From: an uncultured Clostridia bacterium
Lineage (GTDB): Bacteria > Bacillota > Clostridia > Oscillospirales > Ruminococcaceae
Reading direction: 5' to 3'
Assembly (NCBI GenBank): GCA_947627005.1
Contig: CANQUJ010000002.1
Coordinates: 62,001 to 126,000 of the forward strand
Length of the DNA: 64,000 nt
Shown here: positions 54,335-62,525 of the stretch, piece by piece
Position numbering within the stretch: the stretch's first letter is position 1
How the letters are laid out: the number at the start of each line of letters is the position of its first letter
Position numbers and translations under genes: made by a program
Notes under the pieces: generated by a model
What the model was told of the DNA's origin: nothing
Databases searched by the model: none
Seen by the model: only the letters and a program-made list of their open reading frames with translations

Positions 54335-54361
54335 GGCAATCTCCCGATAGGTTTTGAGATA

Positions 54362-54391
54362 ATTATTGCCACAGCCGGCGCGGGGTATTCA
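54362..54391 (-). promoter_or_regulatory. weak candidate SigF/SigG promoter of sigG
   Basis: TGAATA (54386-54391) fits the forespore -35; 17 bp away CAATAAT (54362-54368) is only a partial match to CATWMTA. Forespore autoregulation of sigG is known in B. subtilis, so position supports it, but the -10 is poor. Confidence 0.35.
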
Positions 54392-54417
54392 AATCGGGAA
54401 AAGACATTATATGGAAG

Positions 54418-55125
54418 TCAGCAGATCGCCTCCAGCTCTTTTTTTAGCTCTTTTAAGATTCTTTTTTCGAGCCGCGAGATATATGATTGAGATATTCCGA
54501 TTATATCCGCGACCTCTTTTTGGGTCATCTCCTTTCCGCCCGAAAGCCCGAATCTCATCTGCATAATAAAGCGCTCCCTGCCGTTAAGGCGGTCCACCGC
54601 CTCGATCAAAAGCCGCTTTTCGGTCTCGCTTTCAAGCCTGCTTCCGACTTCGTCGCCGTCGGTTCCTATAACGTCCGACAGCAGCAGCTCGTTTCCGTCC
54701 CAATCGACGTTTAACGGCTCGTCGATGGAGATCTCGTTGCGCTGGCGGTCGGTCTTTCTAAGATACATAAGTATCTCGTTTTCGATGCACCGCGAGGCGT
54801 AAGTCGCGAGCTTGATGTTCTTTTCGGCGTCAAAGGTGTTCACCGCCTTTATAAGCCCGATAGTTCCGATGGATACAAGGTCTTCGACCCCGACGCCGGT
54901 AGACTCGAACTTTTTGGAAATATATACCACAAGCCGAAGATTTCGGGTTATAAGGATCTCTCTCGCCTTTTTCGGCTCGGTCTTCAACATTCCGAAGACG
55001 CGCTTTTCCTCCTCCGGCTTAAGCGGCGGAGGAAGAGTATCCGGCCCGTTGATGTAGAATAGCGCGTCTTTGCCGTTAAGCAAGCGGGAAATAAATCTTT
55101 TTACGGCCTCAATAACGTTGTTCAT
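54418..55125 (-). CDS. sigE: mother-cell sigma factor SigE (pro-form)
   Basis: SigE is the early mother-cell sigma factor, made as a precursor. The 235-aa protein has an N-terminal pro-sequence: an amphipathic start ([17 protein letters not shown]) and the processing region [14 protein letters not shown]. By analogy with B. subtilis (FYIGG) cleavage should occur between Tyr24 and Ile25. Region 2 is [19 protein letters not shown] and [18 protein letters not shown]; region 4 is [20 protein letters not shown]. It follows spoIIGA by 23 bases and is followed by sigG. Confidence 0.97.
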   Translation of the reverse strand: MNNVIEAVKRFISRLLNGKDALFYINGPDTLPPPLKPEEEKRVFGMLKTEPKKAREILITRNLRLVVYISKKFESTGVGVEDLVSIGTIGLIKAVNTFDAEKNIKLATYASRCIENEILMYLRKTDRQRNEISIDEPLNVDWDGNELLLSDVIGTDGDEVGSRLESETEKRLLIEAVDRLNGRERFIMQMRFGLSGGKEMTQKEVADIIGISQSYISRLEKRILKELKKELEAIC

Positions 55126-55148
55126 TTTTACCGTTCCCCTTCTTATTT

Positions 55149-55949
55149 TTATATTTCGCTCAAAATTTCCGGATTGAAAACCGCCCGCCTGCCCTCGGCA
55201 TTCGGCAGCCCGGCGACAAGGGCCGAGACCTCGCGCGGTCTGCCGCTTTCGTCGGTAACGGTAAGGCTTTCGGGGCGAAAGGCGTATAAAAACCCCTCGC
55301 CGGATACGGTTTTATATGGCACCGCGCGAAAATTTTCACCGCTTTCGATGTCTATCCCTGTGCAGATTATAACCGGCAGGCCGGAAAAGAGGTCGCGAAC
55401 CGTGTTGCCGGTATCGGCAAAACCGTCAAGTGAAAATGCTTTACAGCCTATTTTGAAGTCCACCCGATAGGAATTGAGCGGGCCGAGGTTTTTATTGAAA
55501 AGCTTTGAAGCCCGGCATATCAAAAGATAGATCACGGCGGTCGTGACTATAAGCGCGAGCGGAGAGATATCGAGATAGACAAACCCGCCGTAAACCGCCA
55601 AATTCCCGAGCTTTAAGGTCTCTCTTAAAATTATCAGCGCCGCCGAGACGAGCATATTCGAGCCCAAAAAAGCGAGCGAGATCGCGGCGAATTTTTTTGC
55701 CGAGCCGAACCTGTAAGCCGCCGCGACTATCGCGAGGCAGGAGATTATTTTCAGCGCCATAGATGTAAATGCAAGAAGCTTTACATCTGTCGGAATAAGG
55801 GCGATGAGCGATGAAACCCCTCCGAGCGCCGAGGCCGCCGCCCGCCTCTTTCCCGCCGAGGGGGTTTTGCTCAAAAAAGAGGTCAAACCGAGCAAAAGCC
55901 AGGTCATATACGCGTTTATAACGATAAGAACGTCTATGTATATATCCAA
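55149..55949 (-). CDS. spoIIGA: sporulation sigma-E processing protease SpoIIGA
   Basis: SpoIIGA is a membrane aspartic protease that cleaves pro-SigE in response to SpoIIR from the forespore. The 266-aa protein has about five N-terminal membrane helices (residues 1-150) and a C-terminal protease domain with the catalytic [17 protein letters not shown] motif (DTG). It likely works as a dimer. The start codon is TTG ([20 protein letters not shown]); a weak GGTGA lies upstream. A Spo0A-box-like sequence is about 46 bases upstream. Confidence 0.95.
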   Translation of the reverse strand: MDIYIDVLIVINAYMTWLLLGLTSFLSKTPSAGKRRAAASALGGVSSLIALIPTDVKLLAFTSMALKIISCLAIVAAAYRFGSAKKFAAISLAFLGSNMLVSAALIILRETLKLGNLAVYGGFVYLDISPLALIVTTAVIYLLICRASKLFNKNLGPLNSYRVDFKIGCKAFSLDGFADTGNTVRDLFSGLPVIICTGIDIESGENFRAVPYKTVSGEGFLYAFRPESLTVTDESGRPREVSALVAGLPNAEGRRAVFNPEILSEI

Positions 55950-55994
55950 TTTTTGTCACCGAAGACAATTTTAGCCGGACTTGCAGGTAAAAAC

Positions 55995-56001
55995 TGTCGA
56001 T
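55995..56001 (+). promoter_or_regulatory. Spo0A-box-like heptamer upstream of spoIIGA
   Basis: TGTCGAT matches the Spo0A box TGTCGAA at 6 of 7 positions. In B. subtilis, Spo0A~P activates the spoIIG promoter. No clear -35/-10 pair is visible, although TGACA and TATATA occur just before the gene. Confidence 0.35.
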
Positions 56002-56013
56002 TTGAGAGCAGTA

Positions 56014-56050
56014 AAAATAAAAAAGCCGCCCCCGCGAAAGCGAAGGCGGC
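56014..56050 (-). terminator. intrinsic terminator after the M18 aminopeptidase gene
   Basis: GCCGCC...GGCGGC (56025-56050) with two G-U pairs and an inner CGC/GCG is followed on the minus strand by TTTTTTATTTTTAC. It isolates spoIIGA from the upstream aminopeptidase unit. Confidence 0.88.
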
Positions 56051-56063
56051 AAAATGCCGGAGA

Positions 56064-57476
56064 TTATTTTATAAACGCCGAGAAGCCCTTATAGGCCATA
56101 TAGACGTCGAGTTTAGAGGTTACCTCGAAGGGAGAGTGCATGCAAAGGACCGGAACGCCTACGTCGACGACTTCCATATCCATATTGCCGATGTACGCCG
56201 CGACGGTTCCGCCGCCGCCGAGATCGACTCTTCCGAGCTCGGTAGTCTGCCAAATGACGTTGTTTTCGTCGAAGATCTGCCTTACATAAGAGACAAACTC
56301 GGCGCTCGAATCGTTGCAGCCGCTCTTGCCGCGAGAGCCGGTGAATTTGCACATCGCGAGGCCGTAGTTGCAATAGCTCGCGTTGCGAGGGTCGTGAACG
56401 TCGGTAAAGGTAGGGTCGAACGCGGCGGTAACGTCGGCCGAAAGGCACTTAGAGTTGCGGATAACGGTATACGCCGCAACGTCCTGCATATCGGCGATAG
56501 ACTCCAAAAAGTGCTTCAGGTAGTCGCTGTTAAGGCCGGTCGGGCCTACGCTGCCGATCTCTTCTTTGTCGGTCAAAACGGCTACCGCGGTGTCTTCGGG
56601 GTTGTCGCAGTCTAAAATCGCCTCGAGTGCGGGATAAGCGCAAACCCTGTCGTCCTGGCCGTAGGCGCCGATGAGCCCGCAGTCGAGCCCGACGTTTTTG
56701 GCCTTAAAAGCGGGAACAATCTCGAGCTCGGCCGAAATAAAGTCGTCTTCGGTGACGCCGTATTTTTCGTTCAAAAGCTTCATAACGTTGAGCTTGATCT
56801 TTTCCGAGACGTCGTCGTCTTTAAACGGGCGGCTGCCGATCATAACGTTAAGCTCTTCGCCCTTGATTCCGTCGCCGAGGGTGCGCTTCGACTGCTCCTG
56901 CGCGAGGTGGGGCAGAAGGTCGGTTATGGTGAAAACGGGGTCGGCCTCGTCTTCGCCGATGTTTACGGTGACGCCGGAGCCGTCGGCCTTAAAGATAACG
57001 CCGTGGAGCGCCAGGGGGATAGTCACCCACTGGTATTTTCTTACGCCGCCGTAGTAGTGAGTCTTTAAAAGGCAGAAGTCGGAGGTCTCGTAAAGGGGGT
57101 GCTGCTTAAGGTCGAGGCGGGGCGAGTCGATATGCGCGGCAAGAAGCTTTACGCCGTTTTCGAGCGAATTTTTGCCGAAAACGCAGAGAATAAGGCTTTT
57201 TCCGCGAACGTTGTAATATACCTTTTCGCCCGGCTTATAGATCTTTCCGAACTCGTAGGGCATAAAGCCGTTGGCCTCGGCCAAGGCGATCGATGCGGTA
57301 ACTGCCTCGCGCTCGGTCTTGGCGTCGTCAAGAAACTTCATATAGCCCTCGCAGAAAGCGTCGGCCCTTGAAAGCTCGTCGGCGTCGATCTTTAAAAGAC
57401 CGTTCTTCTTGTTGGAAAGAAGCTTTTCTTCGAGCGCCTTTCCGGCGGATTTTTCTTCTTTTGACATAAAAATCAA
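56064..57476 (-). CDS. M18 family zinc aminopeptidase
   Basis: This 470-aa M18 aminopeptidase (aspartyl/aminopeptidase I type) removes N-terminal residues from peptides. Metal and catalytic residues are visible: LLAAHIDSPRLDLKQHPLYE (His), GQDDRVCAYPALEAI (Asp), TDKEEIGSVGPTGL (Glu-Glu), TAAFDPTFTDVHDP and the C-terminal VPVLCMHSPFEVTSK (His). It is soluble and cytoplasmic. It follows a 7-base gap before the transglycosylase gene, reading the same way, and precedes a strong terminator. Substrate specificity is not predictable. Confidence 0.95.
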   Translation of the reverse strand: MIFMSKEEKSAGKALEEKLLSNKKNGLLKIDADELSRADAFCEGYMKFLDDAKTEREAVTASIALAEANGFMPYEFGKIYKPGEKVYYNVRGKSLILCVFGKNSLENGVKLLAAHIDSPRLDLKQHPLYETSDFCLLKTHYYGGVRKYQWVTIPLALHGVIFKADGSGVTVNIGEDEADPVFTITDLLPHLAQEQSKRTLGDGIKGEELNVMIGSRPFKDDDVSEKIKLNVMKLLNEKYGVTEDDFISAELEIVPAFKAKNVGLDCGLIGAYGQDDRVCAYPALEAILDCDNPEDTAVAVLTDKEEIGSVGPTGLNSDYLKHFLESIADMQDVAAYTVIRNSKCLSADVTAAFDPTFTDVHDPRNASYCNYGLAMCKFTGSRGKSGCNDSSAEFVSYVRQIFDENNVIWQTTELGRVDLGGGGTVAAYIGNMDMEVVDVGVPVLCMHSPFEVTSKLDVYMAYKGFSAFIK

Positions 57477-57483
57477 TCCTTTC

Positions 57484-58047
57484 TCATCTTTTAAGTTTAT
57501 TTGAATATATTTTGTATGCCTTTAAAACCTTTTCGACGTAGTGTCGGGTGCTTCGGCCCTTAATGCCGTCTAAATCGACGTTTTCGGGGTCTATTTCTCC
57601 CCTCTCTATCCAGCCGTCGACTTCCCCCATTCCGGCGTGATACGCGGCAGCGGTAAGCTCTACGCTTCCGTATTTTTCGTATAAAACGCCGAGCATATAG
57701 GTCCCGAAGAGAATACTGTATTCCGGCTTATACATATCCGTAAAGCGCAAATCTTCGCGGTTAAGCCGCCAAGCGACCCAGTCGAAGGAGTCTTCTATGA
57801 TCTGCATAAGCCCGACCGCGCCAATCTCGGAATAAGCGTCGGGGTTGAAGTTGGATTCGACCTTTATGACGGCGTAGACGAGCGCAGGGTCGACCGAAAA
57901 ATCTTCGCAGCATTTATTTACTTCGGCTTCGTAGGCGGTTTTATAGAAAATATCTGACAGAGCCGAGGGCAAGACCGAAAACGCGAGATATATCGCGGCG
58001 GCAAAAATCGCGGCGAAAACGGCGAGCCTGCCGAATCTACGAGACAT
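57484..58047 (-). CDS. membrane-anchored lytic murein transglycosylase (SLT family)
   Basis: This 187-aa protein has one N-terminal membrane segment (LAVFAAIFAAAIYLAFSVL) and an extracellular SLT domain. The catalytic glutamate is in AVIKVESNFNPDAYSEIGAV, then GLMQI, and YHAGMGEVDGWIERG is the later conserved block. It cuts peptidoglycan glycan chains. I start it at the ATG at 58047, where AAGGAG is 7 bases upstream; a longer frame would start inside coaE. It overlaps coaE by 11 bases. Confidence 0.9.
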   Translation of the reverse strand: MSRRFGRLAVFAAIFAAAIYLAFSVLPSALSDIFYKTAYEAEVNKCCEDFSVDPALVYAVIKVESNFNPDAYSEIGAVGLMQIIEDSFDWVAWRLNREDLRFTDMYKPEYSILFGTYMLGVLYEKYGSVELTAAAYHAGMGEVDGWIERGEIDPENVDLDGIKGRSTRHYVEKVLKAYKIYSNKLKR

Positions 58048-58654
58048 GAAAACGCTCCTTAATAAAGGCGGCAGCGGCTTTGACCTTTTCTTCAAGGCTT
58101 GAAATATCGCCGTCGTTGACTATGCAAAAATCGGATTTTGATTTGAAAAATTCCTCGTCGAACTGGCTTTTTAAGCGGGATTTTATAAATTCCTCGTCGG
58201 CGCCGTCGCGAGCCGTCGCCCTTTTAAGCTTTATCTCATATGGCGCGACAACGCTTATTATAGCCGAGCAGATATCTTCGAGGCCGCTCTCGAAAAGAGT
58301 CGGCGCGTCGAGGATCGCTATCTTTTCGCCCTTTTGCGCAATCGAGTGAAGCTCGCGGAAGACGAGATGGGTTATATATGGGAAGATGATTTTTTCGTAT
58401 TCGCGAAGCTTTTCGCGGTCGTTGAAGACGATCTCGCCGAGCTTTTGCCTTTTAAGGCCGTTTTCGTCTACGCAATCCGGGAAGGCGGCCCGCATTTCAT
58501 CGAGAAATTCGGGCAGCGCGGAGGCCCTTCGGGACATAACGTCGCAGTCTACGACCGAAAATCCGAGGCCGGAAAGTATCCCCGAGACGGTCGTCTTTCC
58601 GGCGCCGCTCTGGCCGGTCAGGCCGATTATCGCGATATTGTCAAAGCTGTTCAT
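58037..58654 (-). CDS. coaE: dephospho-CoA kinase
   Basis: CoaE makes the last step of coenzyme A synthesis by phosphorylating the ribose of dephospho-CoA. The 205-aa protein has Walker A IGLTGQSGAGKTTVSGIL, DCDVMSRRASA and the lid region with ILDAPTLFESGLED. It lies 3 bases after the Sua5/TsaC gene and overlaps the transglycosylase. Length is normal. Confidence 0.96.
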   Translation of the reverse strand: MNSFDNIAIIGLTGQSGAGKTTVSGILSGLGFSVVDCDVMSRRASALPEFLDEMRAAFPDCVDENGLKRQKLGEIVFNDREKLREYEKIIFPYITHLVFRELHSIAQKGEKIAILDAPTLFESGLEDICSAIISVVAPYEIKLKRATARDGADEEFIKSRLKSQFDEEFFKSKSDFCIVNDGDISSLEEKVKAAAAFIKERFHVS

Positions 58655-58657
58655 TGG

Positions 58658-59671
58658 CTATCCTTCCAAATCTACGACGCAAAAGCCCGCCGCTCTTAAA
58701 AGGCGGTTATATACCGCAAGGCCGACGCCGCCGGTTTCGGGGCATCTTGCGAAAACCGTCTTCGCCCCGCGCTCGTCTAAAAGTCTAAGCGCCTCGAAAA
58801 GCTTGTGTGCCTGCGCGGCGCTGTCTTCTCCGCATAAAACGAAGGGAACGCCCTCTACTGCCTCTTTTTCCGAAAAAAGAAGGCAGAAATCGCCGCTTTG
58901 CGCGTGGTCCAAGACATATTCGCGGTATTTTGAAAGCCCGCCCTTGACGATCTTTACATCCGCCTTGGGGGCGTAGTGTTTATATTTCATTCCCGGCGAG
59001 CGGGCGACCGCGCCGGAGCCGAGCTCTTTCAATACGCCGTCGTCTATCGAAACGGGGCAGATTTCTTGGAGCATTTCTTTCGTTATCCCGCCCGGGCGGA
59101 GGATTCTTACGCCGCCGTTTTCAAGCGAAATAACCGTCGACTCAACTCCGACCGCAGATTCCCCGCCGTCGATTATCGCGGGGATCCTTCCGTTCATATC
59201 TTCGTAGACCCTGCGCGAGGTGGTCGGGCTGGGGCTTCCGGAAAGATTTGCCGACGGCGCGGCTATCGGAAGGCCGCAAAGCTCTATAAGTCGGCGAGCG
59301 GCGGGATGGGAGGGAAACCTTATCCCGACGGTATCGAGCCCCCCGCTCGTTACGAGGGGGACTTTATCGGATTTAGGCAAAATCATAGTCAGCGGGCCGG
59401 GCCAAAACCGCTCTGCAAGCTTATATGCGAGCGGCGGGATATCCTTAGCGAGGCCGCTTATCATATCGAGGCCGCATATATGGACTATCAGCGGATTGTC
59501 CGCCGGGCGGCCCTTTGCGGCGAAGATTTTCTTAACTGCGGCTTCGTCGTAGGCGTTGGCCCCGAGGCCGTAGACAGTTTCGGTCGGAAATCCGACCACC
59601 TCGCCGGAGACGATAAGCTTTGCCGCGGCAATCAAATCTTCTTCGGCGCAGCCGAGCATAACCGTGTTCAT
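58658..59671 (-). CDS. L-threonylcarbamoyladenylate synthase (Sua5/YwlC type)
   Basis: This 337-aa enzyme makes threonylcarbamoyl-AMP, the donor for tRNA t6A37. The TsaC/YrdC domain has VVGFPTETVYGLGANAYDEA, RPADNPLIVHI and APSANLSGSPSPTTS. An additional C-terminal Sua5 domain (about 215-330, SPGMKYKHYAPKADVKIVKG) makes it the long form, like YwlC. It overlaps prfA by 4 bases; prfA-ywlC adjacency is conserved in Bacillota. It supplies substrate to a true TsaD, not to the paralogue at 36.4 kb as far as can be told. Confidence 0.95.
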   Translation of the reverse strand: MNTVMLGCAEEDLIAAAKLIVSGEVVGFPTETVYGLGANAYDEAAVKKIFAAKGRPADNPLIVHICGLDMISGLAKDIPPLAYKLAERFWPGPLTMILPKSDKVPLVTSGGLDTVGIRFPSHPAARRLIELCGLPIAAPSANLSGSPSPTTSRRVYEDMNGRIPAIIDGGESAVGVESTVISLENGGVRILRPGGITKEMLQEICPVSIDDGVLKELGSGAVARSPGMKYKHYAPKADVKIVKGGLSKYREYVLDHAQSGDFCLLFSEKEAVEGVPFVLCGEDSAAQAHKLFEALRLLDERGAKTVFARCPETGGVGLAVYNRLLRAAGFCVVDLEG

Positions 59672-60741
59672 CCGAGATCCTCCTCGGCAAGCTTAGCCGC
59701 CTGCTCGGCGGTCGCCAAAGCGTCGATAATTTCGTCGAGCGAGCCGTTGAGGATAGAGTCGAGCTTATAAAGGGTAAGCCCTATGCGGTGATCCGAAACC
59801 CGCCCCTCGGGAAAGTTGTAGGTTCTAATCCTCTCCGAGCGGTCGCCGGTGCCGATCTGCGAGCGGCGCTCGCCGGCGTAGGCCTTGTCGAGCTCTGCCT
59901 GCTTCATTTCGAGCAATCGAGAGCAAAGAACCTTCATTGCGCGGTCGCGGTTTTTTTGTTGGCTGCGTTCGTCCTGACATTCGACCACCAGGCCGGTCGG
60001 AAGATGGGTTATCCTTACGGCGGATTCGGTTTTGTTTATATGCTGGCCGCCCGCGCCGGAGGAGCGGAAAACGTCGATTTTAAGGTCTTTATCGTCGATC
60101 TGAACCTCGGCGTTCTCGGCCTCGGGCATGACTGCGACGGTTGCGGTAGAGGTCTGTATCCTGCCCTGGGATTCGGTCTCGGGTACCCGCTGAACGCGGT
60201 GGACGCCCTTTTCGTATTTAAGGCGGGAATATACCACATCGCCCTCGACCGAAAACTCGGCCTCTTTGACTCCTCCGAGCTCGGTTTCGTTTAAATTCAG
60301 AATCTCGACCTTCCAGCGCTTAGAGTCGGCGTACATGGTATACATTCTCATCAGAGAATGGGCGAAAAGCGCGGCTTCTTCGCCGCCGGCGCCGGCGCGT
60401 ATCTCGATGATAACGCTGCGATTATCGTTAGGGTCTTTCGGCAGAAGAAGCAGCTTAAGCTCTTCGGAAATCCGCGATATATCTTCTTTTGCGGAATTAT
60501 ACTGCTCGTCTATCATTTCTAAAAATTCTCTGTCGCTCTCGCCTTTTCTGAGTTCCTCTGCCTCGGAAAATGACTTTTCTGCGGCGAGGTATTCTTTATA
60601 TTTTTCGACTATCGGAGTGAGCGAAGAGTATTCCTTCATCAAATCGCGGTATTTCGCGGGATCCGAGACAGTCTCCGGCTGGGTGAGGCGCTCGTTTATC
60701 TCGTTGTATTTATCCAAAAGCGAGTTGAGTTTATCAAACAT
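59668..60741 (-). CDS. prfA: peptide chain release factor 1
   Basis: RF1 recognises UAG and UAA stop codons and triggers peptide release. The 357-aa protein has an N-terminal coiled coil, the codon-recognition domain and the catalytic GAGGQHINKTESAVRITHLP loop with GGQ. Length is normal. It overlaps the Sua5 gene at its end; the gene upstream is the DUF951 protein. RF1 normally receives N5-glutamine methylation by PrmC, which is not in the window. Confidence 0.97.
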   Translation of the reverse strand: MFDKLNSLLDKYNEINERLTQPETVSDPAKYRDLMKEYSSLTPIVEKYKEYLAAEKSFSEAEELRKGESDREFLEMIDEQYNSAKEDISRISEELKLLLLPKDPNDNRSVIIEIRAGAGGEEAALFAHSLMRMYTMYADSKRWKVEILNLNETELGGVKEAEFSVEGDVVYSRLKYEKGVHRVQRVPETESQGRIQTSTATVAVMPEAENAEVQIDDKDLKIDVFRSSGAGGQHINKTESAVRITHLPTGLVVECQDERSQQKNRDRAMKVLCSRLLEMKQAELDKAYAGERRSQIGTGDRSERIRTYNFPEGRVSDHRIGLTLYKLDSILNGSLDEIIDALATAEQAAKLAEEDLG

Positions 60742-60764
60742 AATACTTTCCTATCCGTTAAAAA

Positions 60765-60956
60765 TTATTGTTCGCGGCCCGAAGAATCGACCGAGCGGAT
60801 ATTTTTTTCGGCCTTCGAGCGAAGTATCATAAATTCTCTTCCGCAGCCGCAGCAGCGAAGCTTAAAGTCCATCCCGGAGCGGAGAACGAGCATTTTATCC
60901 CCGCCGCAAGGGTGGCGCTTTTTCATAGTTAAAACGTCGCCTTTTTGAATATCCGT
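60765..60956 (-). CDS. DUF951 family small zinc-type protein
   Basis: This small protein is about 63 aa, of the DUF951 family, of unknown function. It has KGDVLTMKKRHPCGG, MLVLRSGMDFKLRCCGCGRE and FMILRSKAEKNIRSV, with family cysteines in HPCG and CCGCG. Family members begin M-(D)-I-x-x-GDV; in this genome the equivalent codon is ACG at 60956, 8 bases after AAGGGGG. The only ATG/GTG/TTG alternatives are a GTG at 60998, which lies on top of the promoter -10, and a TTG 8 codons upstream of the ACG. The start is therefore unresolved. Confidence 0.8.
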   Translation of the reverse strand, partial: TDIQKGDVLTMKKRHPCGGDKMLVLRSGMDFKLRCCGCGREFMILRSKAEKNIRSVDSSGREQ

Positions 60957-60988
60957 ACCGCCCGCCCCCTTAAGCTTAATCAAAATGT

Positions 60989-61017
60989 ATTGTATCACTT
61001 ATGCGCCGAAAATGCAA
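60989..61017 (-). promoter_or_regulatory. SigA promoter of the DUF951-prfA unit
   Basis: TTGCAT (61012-61017) and TACAAT (60989-60994) are spaced 17 bp. The -10 sits over the distant GTG at 60998, so transcription should start near 60983. That argues against translation from 60998 and fits the ACG at 60956 or the TTG at 60983. Confidence 0.7.
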
Positions 61018-61107
61018 CCGTTTTGCGAAGTTTTTTAGCGCCCGGGCATATAGCGCCGCTTAAAAACATAGTATTTACAAATTCCCAAAACGAAAGGACA
61101 GATACAA

Positions 61108-62022
61108 ATGAGAAGCTATGTTCCCGAAGGCGGGATTATAAATACCGAGGAAAACTTGGGCTATCTTAGCAGCGTACAGGGGCTTTACGAGGCTAAAAAG
61201 CGGGGCGTTATTCTTGAAGCTCGGGCGGAGAGCTGTTCGGCGCTTCACGACCTTGCGGTCAATATACCCGCTTGCAGGGCGATAATGCCGAGGGAGGAAT
61301 CCGCGATTGGGATCGCCGAGGGTAGAACGAAGGACATCGCGATAATCTCGCGGGTCGGAAAACCGGTGGCGTTTACGGTCAAAGAAATATCGGAAGACGG
61401 CGGCGAGCCTTTGGCGATACTTTCGCGAACCGAGGCGCAGAAAAGATGCGCCGAAGAATATCTTATGAATTTAGAGCCAGGCAGCGTTATCGACGCGGCG
61501 GTTACGCATATCGAGCAGTTCGGGTGTTTTGTAGACATCGGCTGCGGCATAAGCTCGATGATACCGATTGACGCGATTTCGGTATCGCGGATAAGTCACC
61601 CCGCCGACAGATTTACGGTCGGCGACAAAGTCAAGGCGATTTTTAAGGGCTATGACGGCGAGAAGTTTTATCTTTCGCACAAAGAGCTTTTGGGGACCTG
61701 GGAGGAAAACGCCGACAGATTCAGAGCCGGGGAAACGGTCAGAGGGATAGTCCGAAGCATCGAGCCCTACGGGATATTTATAGAGCTCGCGCCGAACCTT
61801 GCGGGTCTTGCAGAGCCGCGGGCGGACGTTTTTGCCGGAGAGACCGCGAGTGTTTACGTCAAGTCGATAAACCCGGAGAAGATGAAGATCAAGCTTATAA
61901 TCGTCGATACATACGACTACGCGCCGGAGAAAAAGTGCGAATATTTCATCACGGAGGGGATTATCAAGCGGTGGAGGTATTCGCCGCAGTGCTGCGCGAA
62001 GGTTATCGAGAGCGTGTTTTAG
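61108..62022 (+). CDS. S1-domain RNA-binding protein
   Basis: This 304-aa protein has two clear S1 RNA-binding domains, about residues 122-192 (GSVIDAAVTHIEQFGCFVDIG) and 205-275 (AGETVRGIVRSIEPYGIFIE). The N-terminal part may be a third, degenerate one. It is shorter than ribosomal protein S1 and unlike YhgF. It could be a translation- or mRNA-linked factor. AAAGGA precedes the ATG at 61108. A weak forespore-like promoter (GCATA, 16 bp, CATAGTA at 61067-61073) lies upstream, and a good terminator follows. Confidence 0.82.
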   Translation: MRSYVPEGGIINTEENLGYLSSVQGLYEAKKRGVILEARAESCSALHDLAVNIPACRAIMPREESAIGIAEGRTKDIAIISRVGKPVAFTVKEISEDGGEPLAILSRTEAQKRCAEEYLMNLEPGSVIDAAVTHIEQFGCFVDIGCGISSMIPIDAISVSRISHPADRFTVGDKVKAIFKGYDGEKFYLSHKELLGTWEENADRFRAGETVRGIVRSIEPYGIFIELAPNLAGLAEPRADVFAGETASVYVKSINPEKMKIKLIIVDTYDYAPEKKCEYFITEGIIKRWRYSPQCCAKVIESVF

Positions 62023-62048
62023 GGTTAAAGGTTAAAGAGCATTAAAGA

Positions 62049-62076
62049 AAAGCAGCCGGGGGAGGCTGCTTTTTTG
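62049..62076 (+). terminator. intrinsic terminator after the S1-domain gene
   Basis: AGCAGCC and GGCTGCT (62051-62070) pair around six bases and are followed by TTTTT. It lies about 27 bases after the S1-domain stop codon. Confidence 0.88.
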
Positions 62077-62225
62077 GGCTTTGAAGGGAAGAGAGCAACG
62101 GCAGAGAAGAGCTATTTTAACGTTCGTAAAGAATTGATAAATCATGCGCGGAGGCAGTCCACTTAAAAGGAATTTGGGTGCGCAGAGTGCTATCTTGCAG
62201 TCTTAAATTATATCAGAGACTATAA

Positions 62226-62466
62226 TTTTTCCCGCCCGCCGTCCCGCGCGTAAAAGGTATACCAGCGAACTCGCTGCCGCTCGTTCGGGGGTATGCTATT
62301 TAAGTCACCCCACCCCCCTCGCTTCGCTCGCGCCCCCGCCCCTCGAGGGGCGGGGGCTGCACTATTTCACACTTTCGCGCAAAGCTTTATGGGGGTGGGG
62401 TGACTTTAAATAGCACGAGGCGAAGCCGAGTTCCTTTAGGCAATGTGCCGGCGGGCGGAATTTTCC
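62226..62466. repeat. large palindromic, MITE-like element between convergent genes
   Basis: This gene-free stretch holds a roughly 240-bp imperfect palindrome. The strong arms are GCTATTTAAGTCACCCCACC (start 62295) and its complement ending GGGGTGACTTTAAATAGC (62391-62414), one base different. The core is a perfect 26-bp palindrome GCCCCCGCCCCTC/GAGGGGCGGGGGC (62332-62357). The outer arms share CCGCCCGCCG and its complement near 62230-62241 and 62449-62460. No transposase is present; the bases 62077-62225 before it hold nothing recognisable. Confidence 0.75.
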
Positions 62467-62525
62467 GGATTTAACGCTGTACAGCCGCTCAAAAGCGCCC
62501 CTCATCTTCTCCGGCCCCTTCTCCC

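Noticed and set aside
58048..58095. Upstream start of the transglycosylase (MKKRSKPLPPLL...)
   Set aside because: It lies entirely inside coaE and lacks a ribosome site; the ATG at 58047 has AAGGAG.
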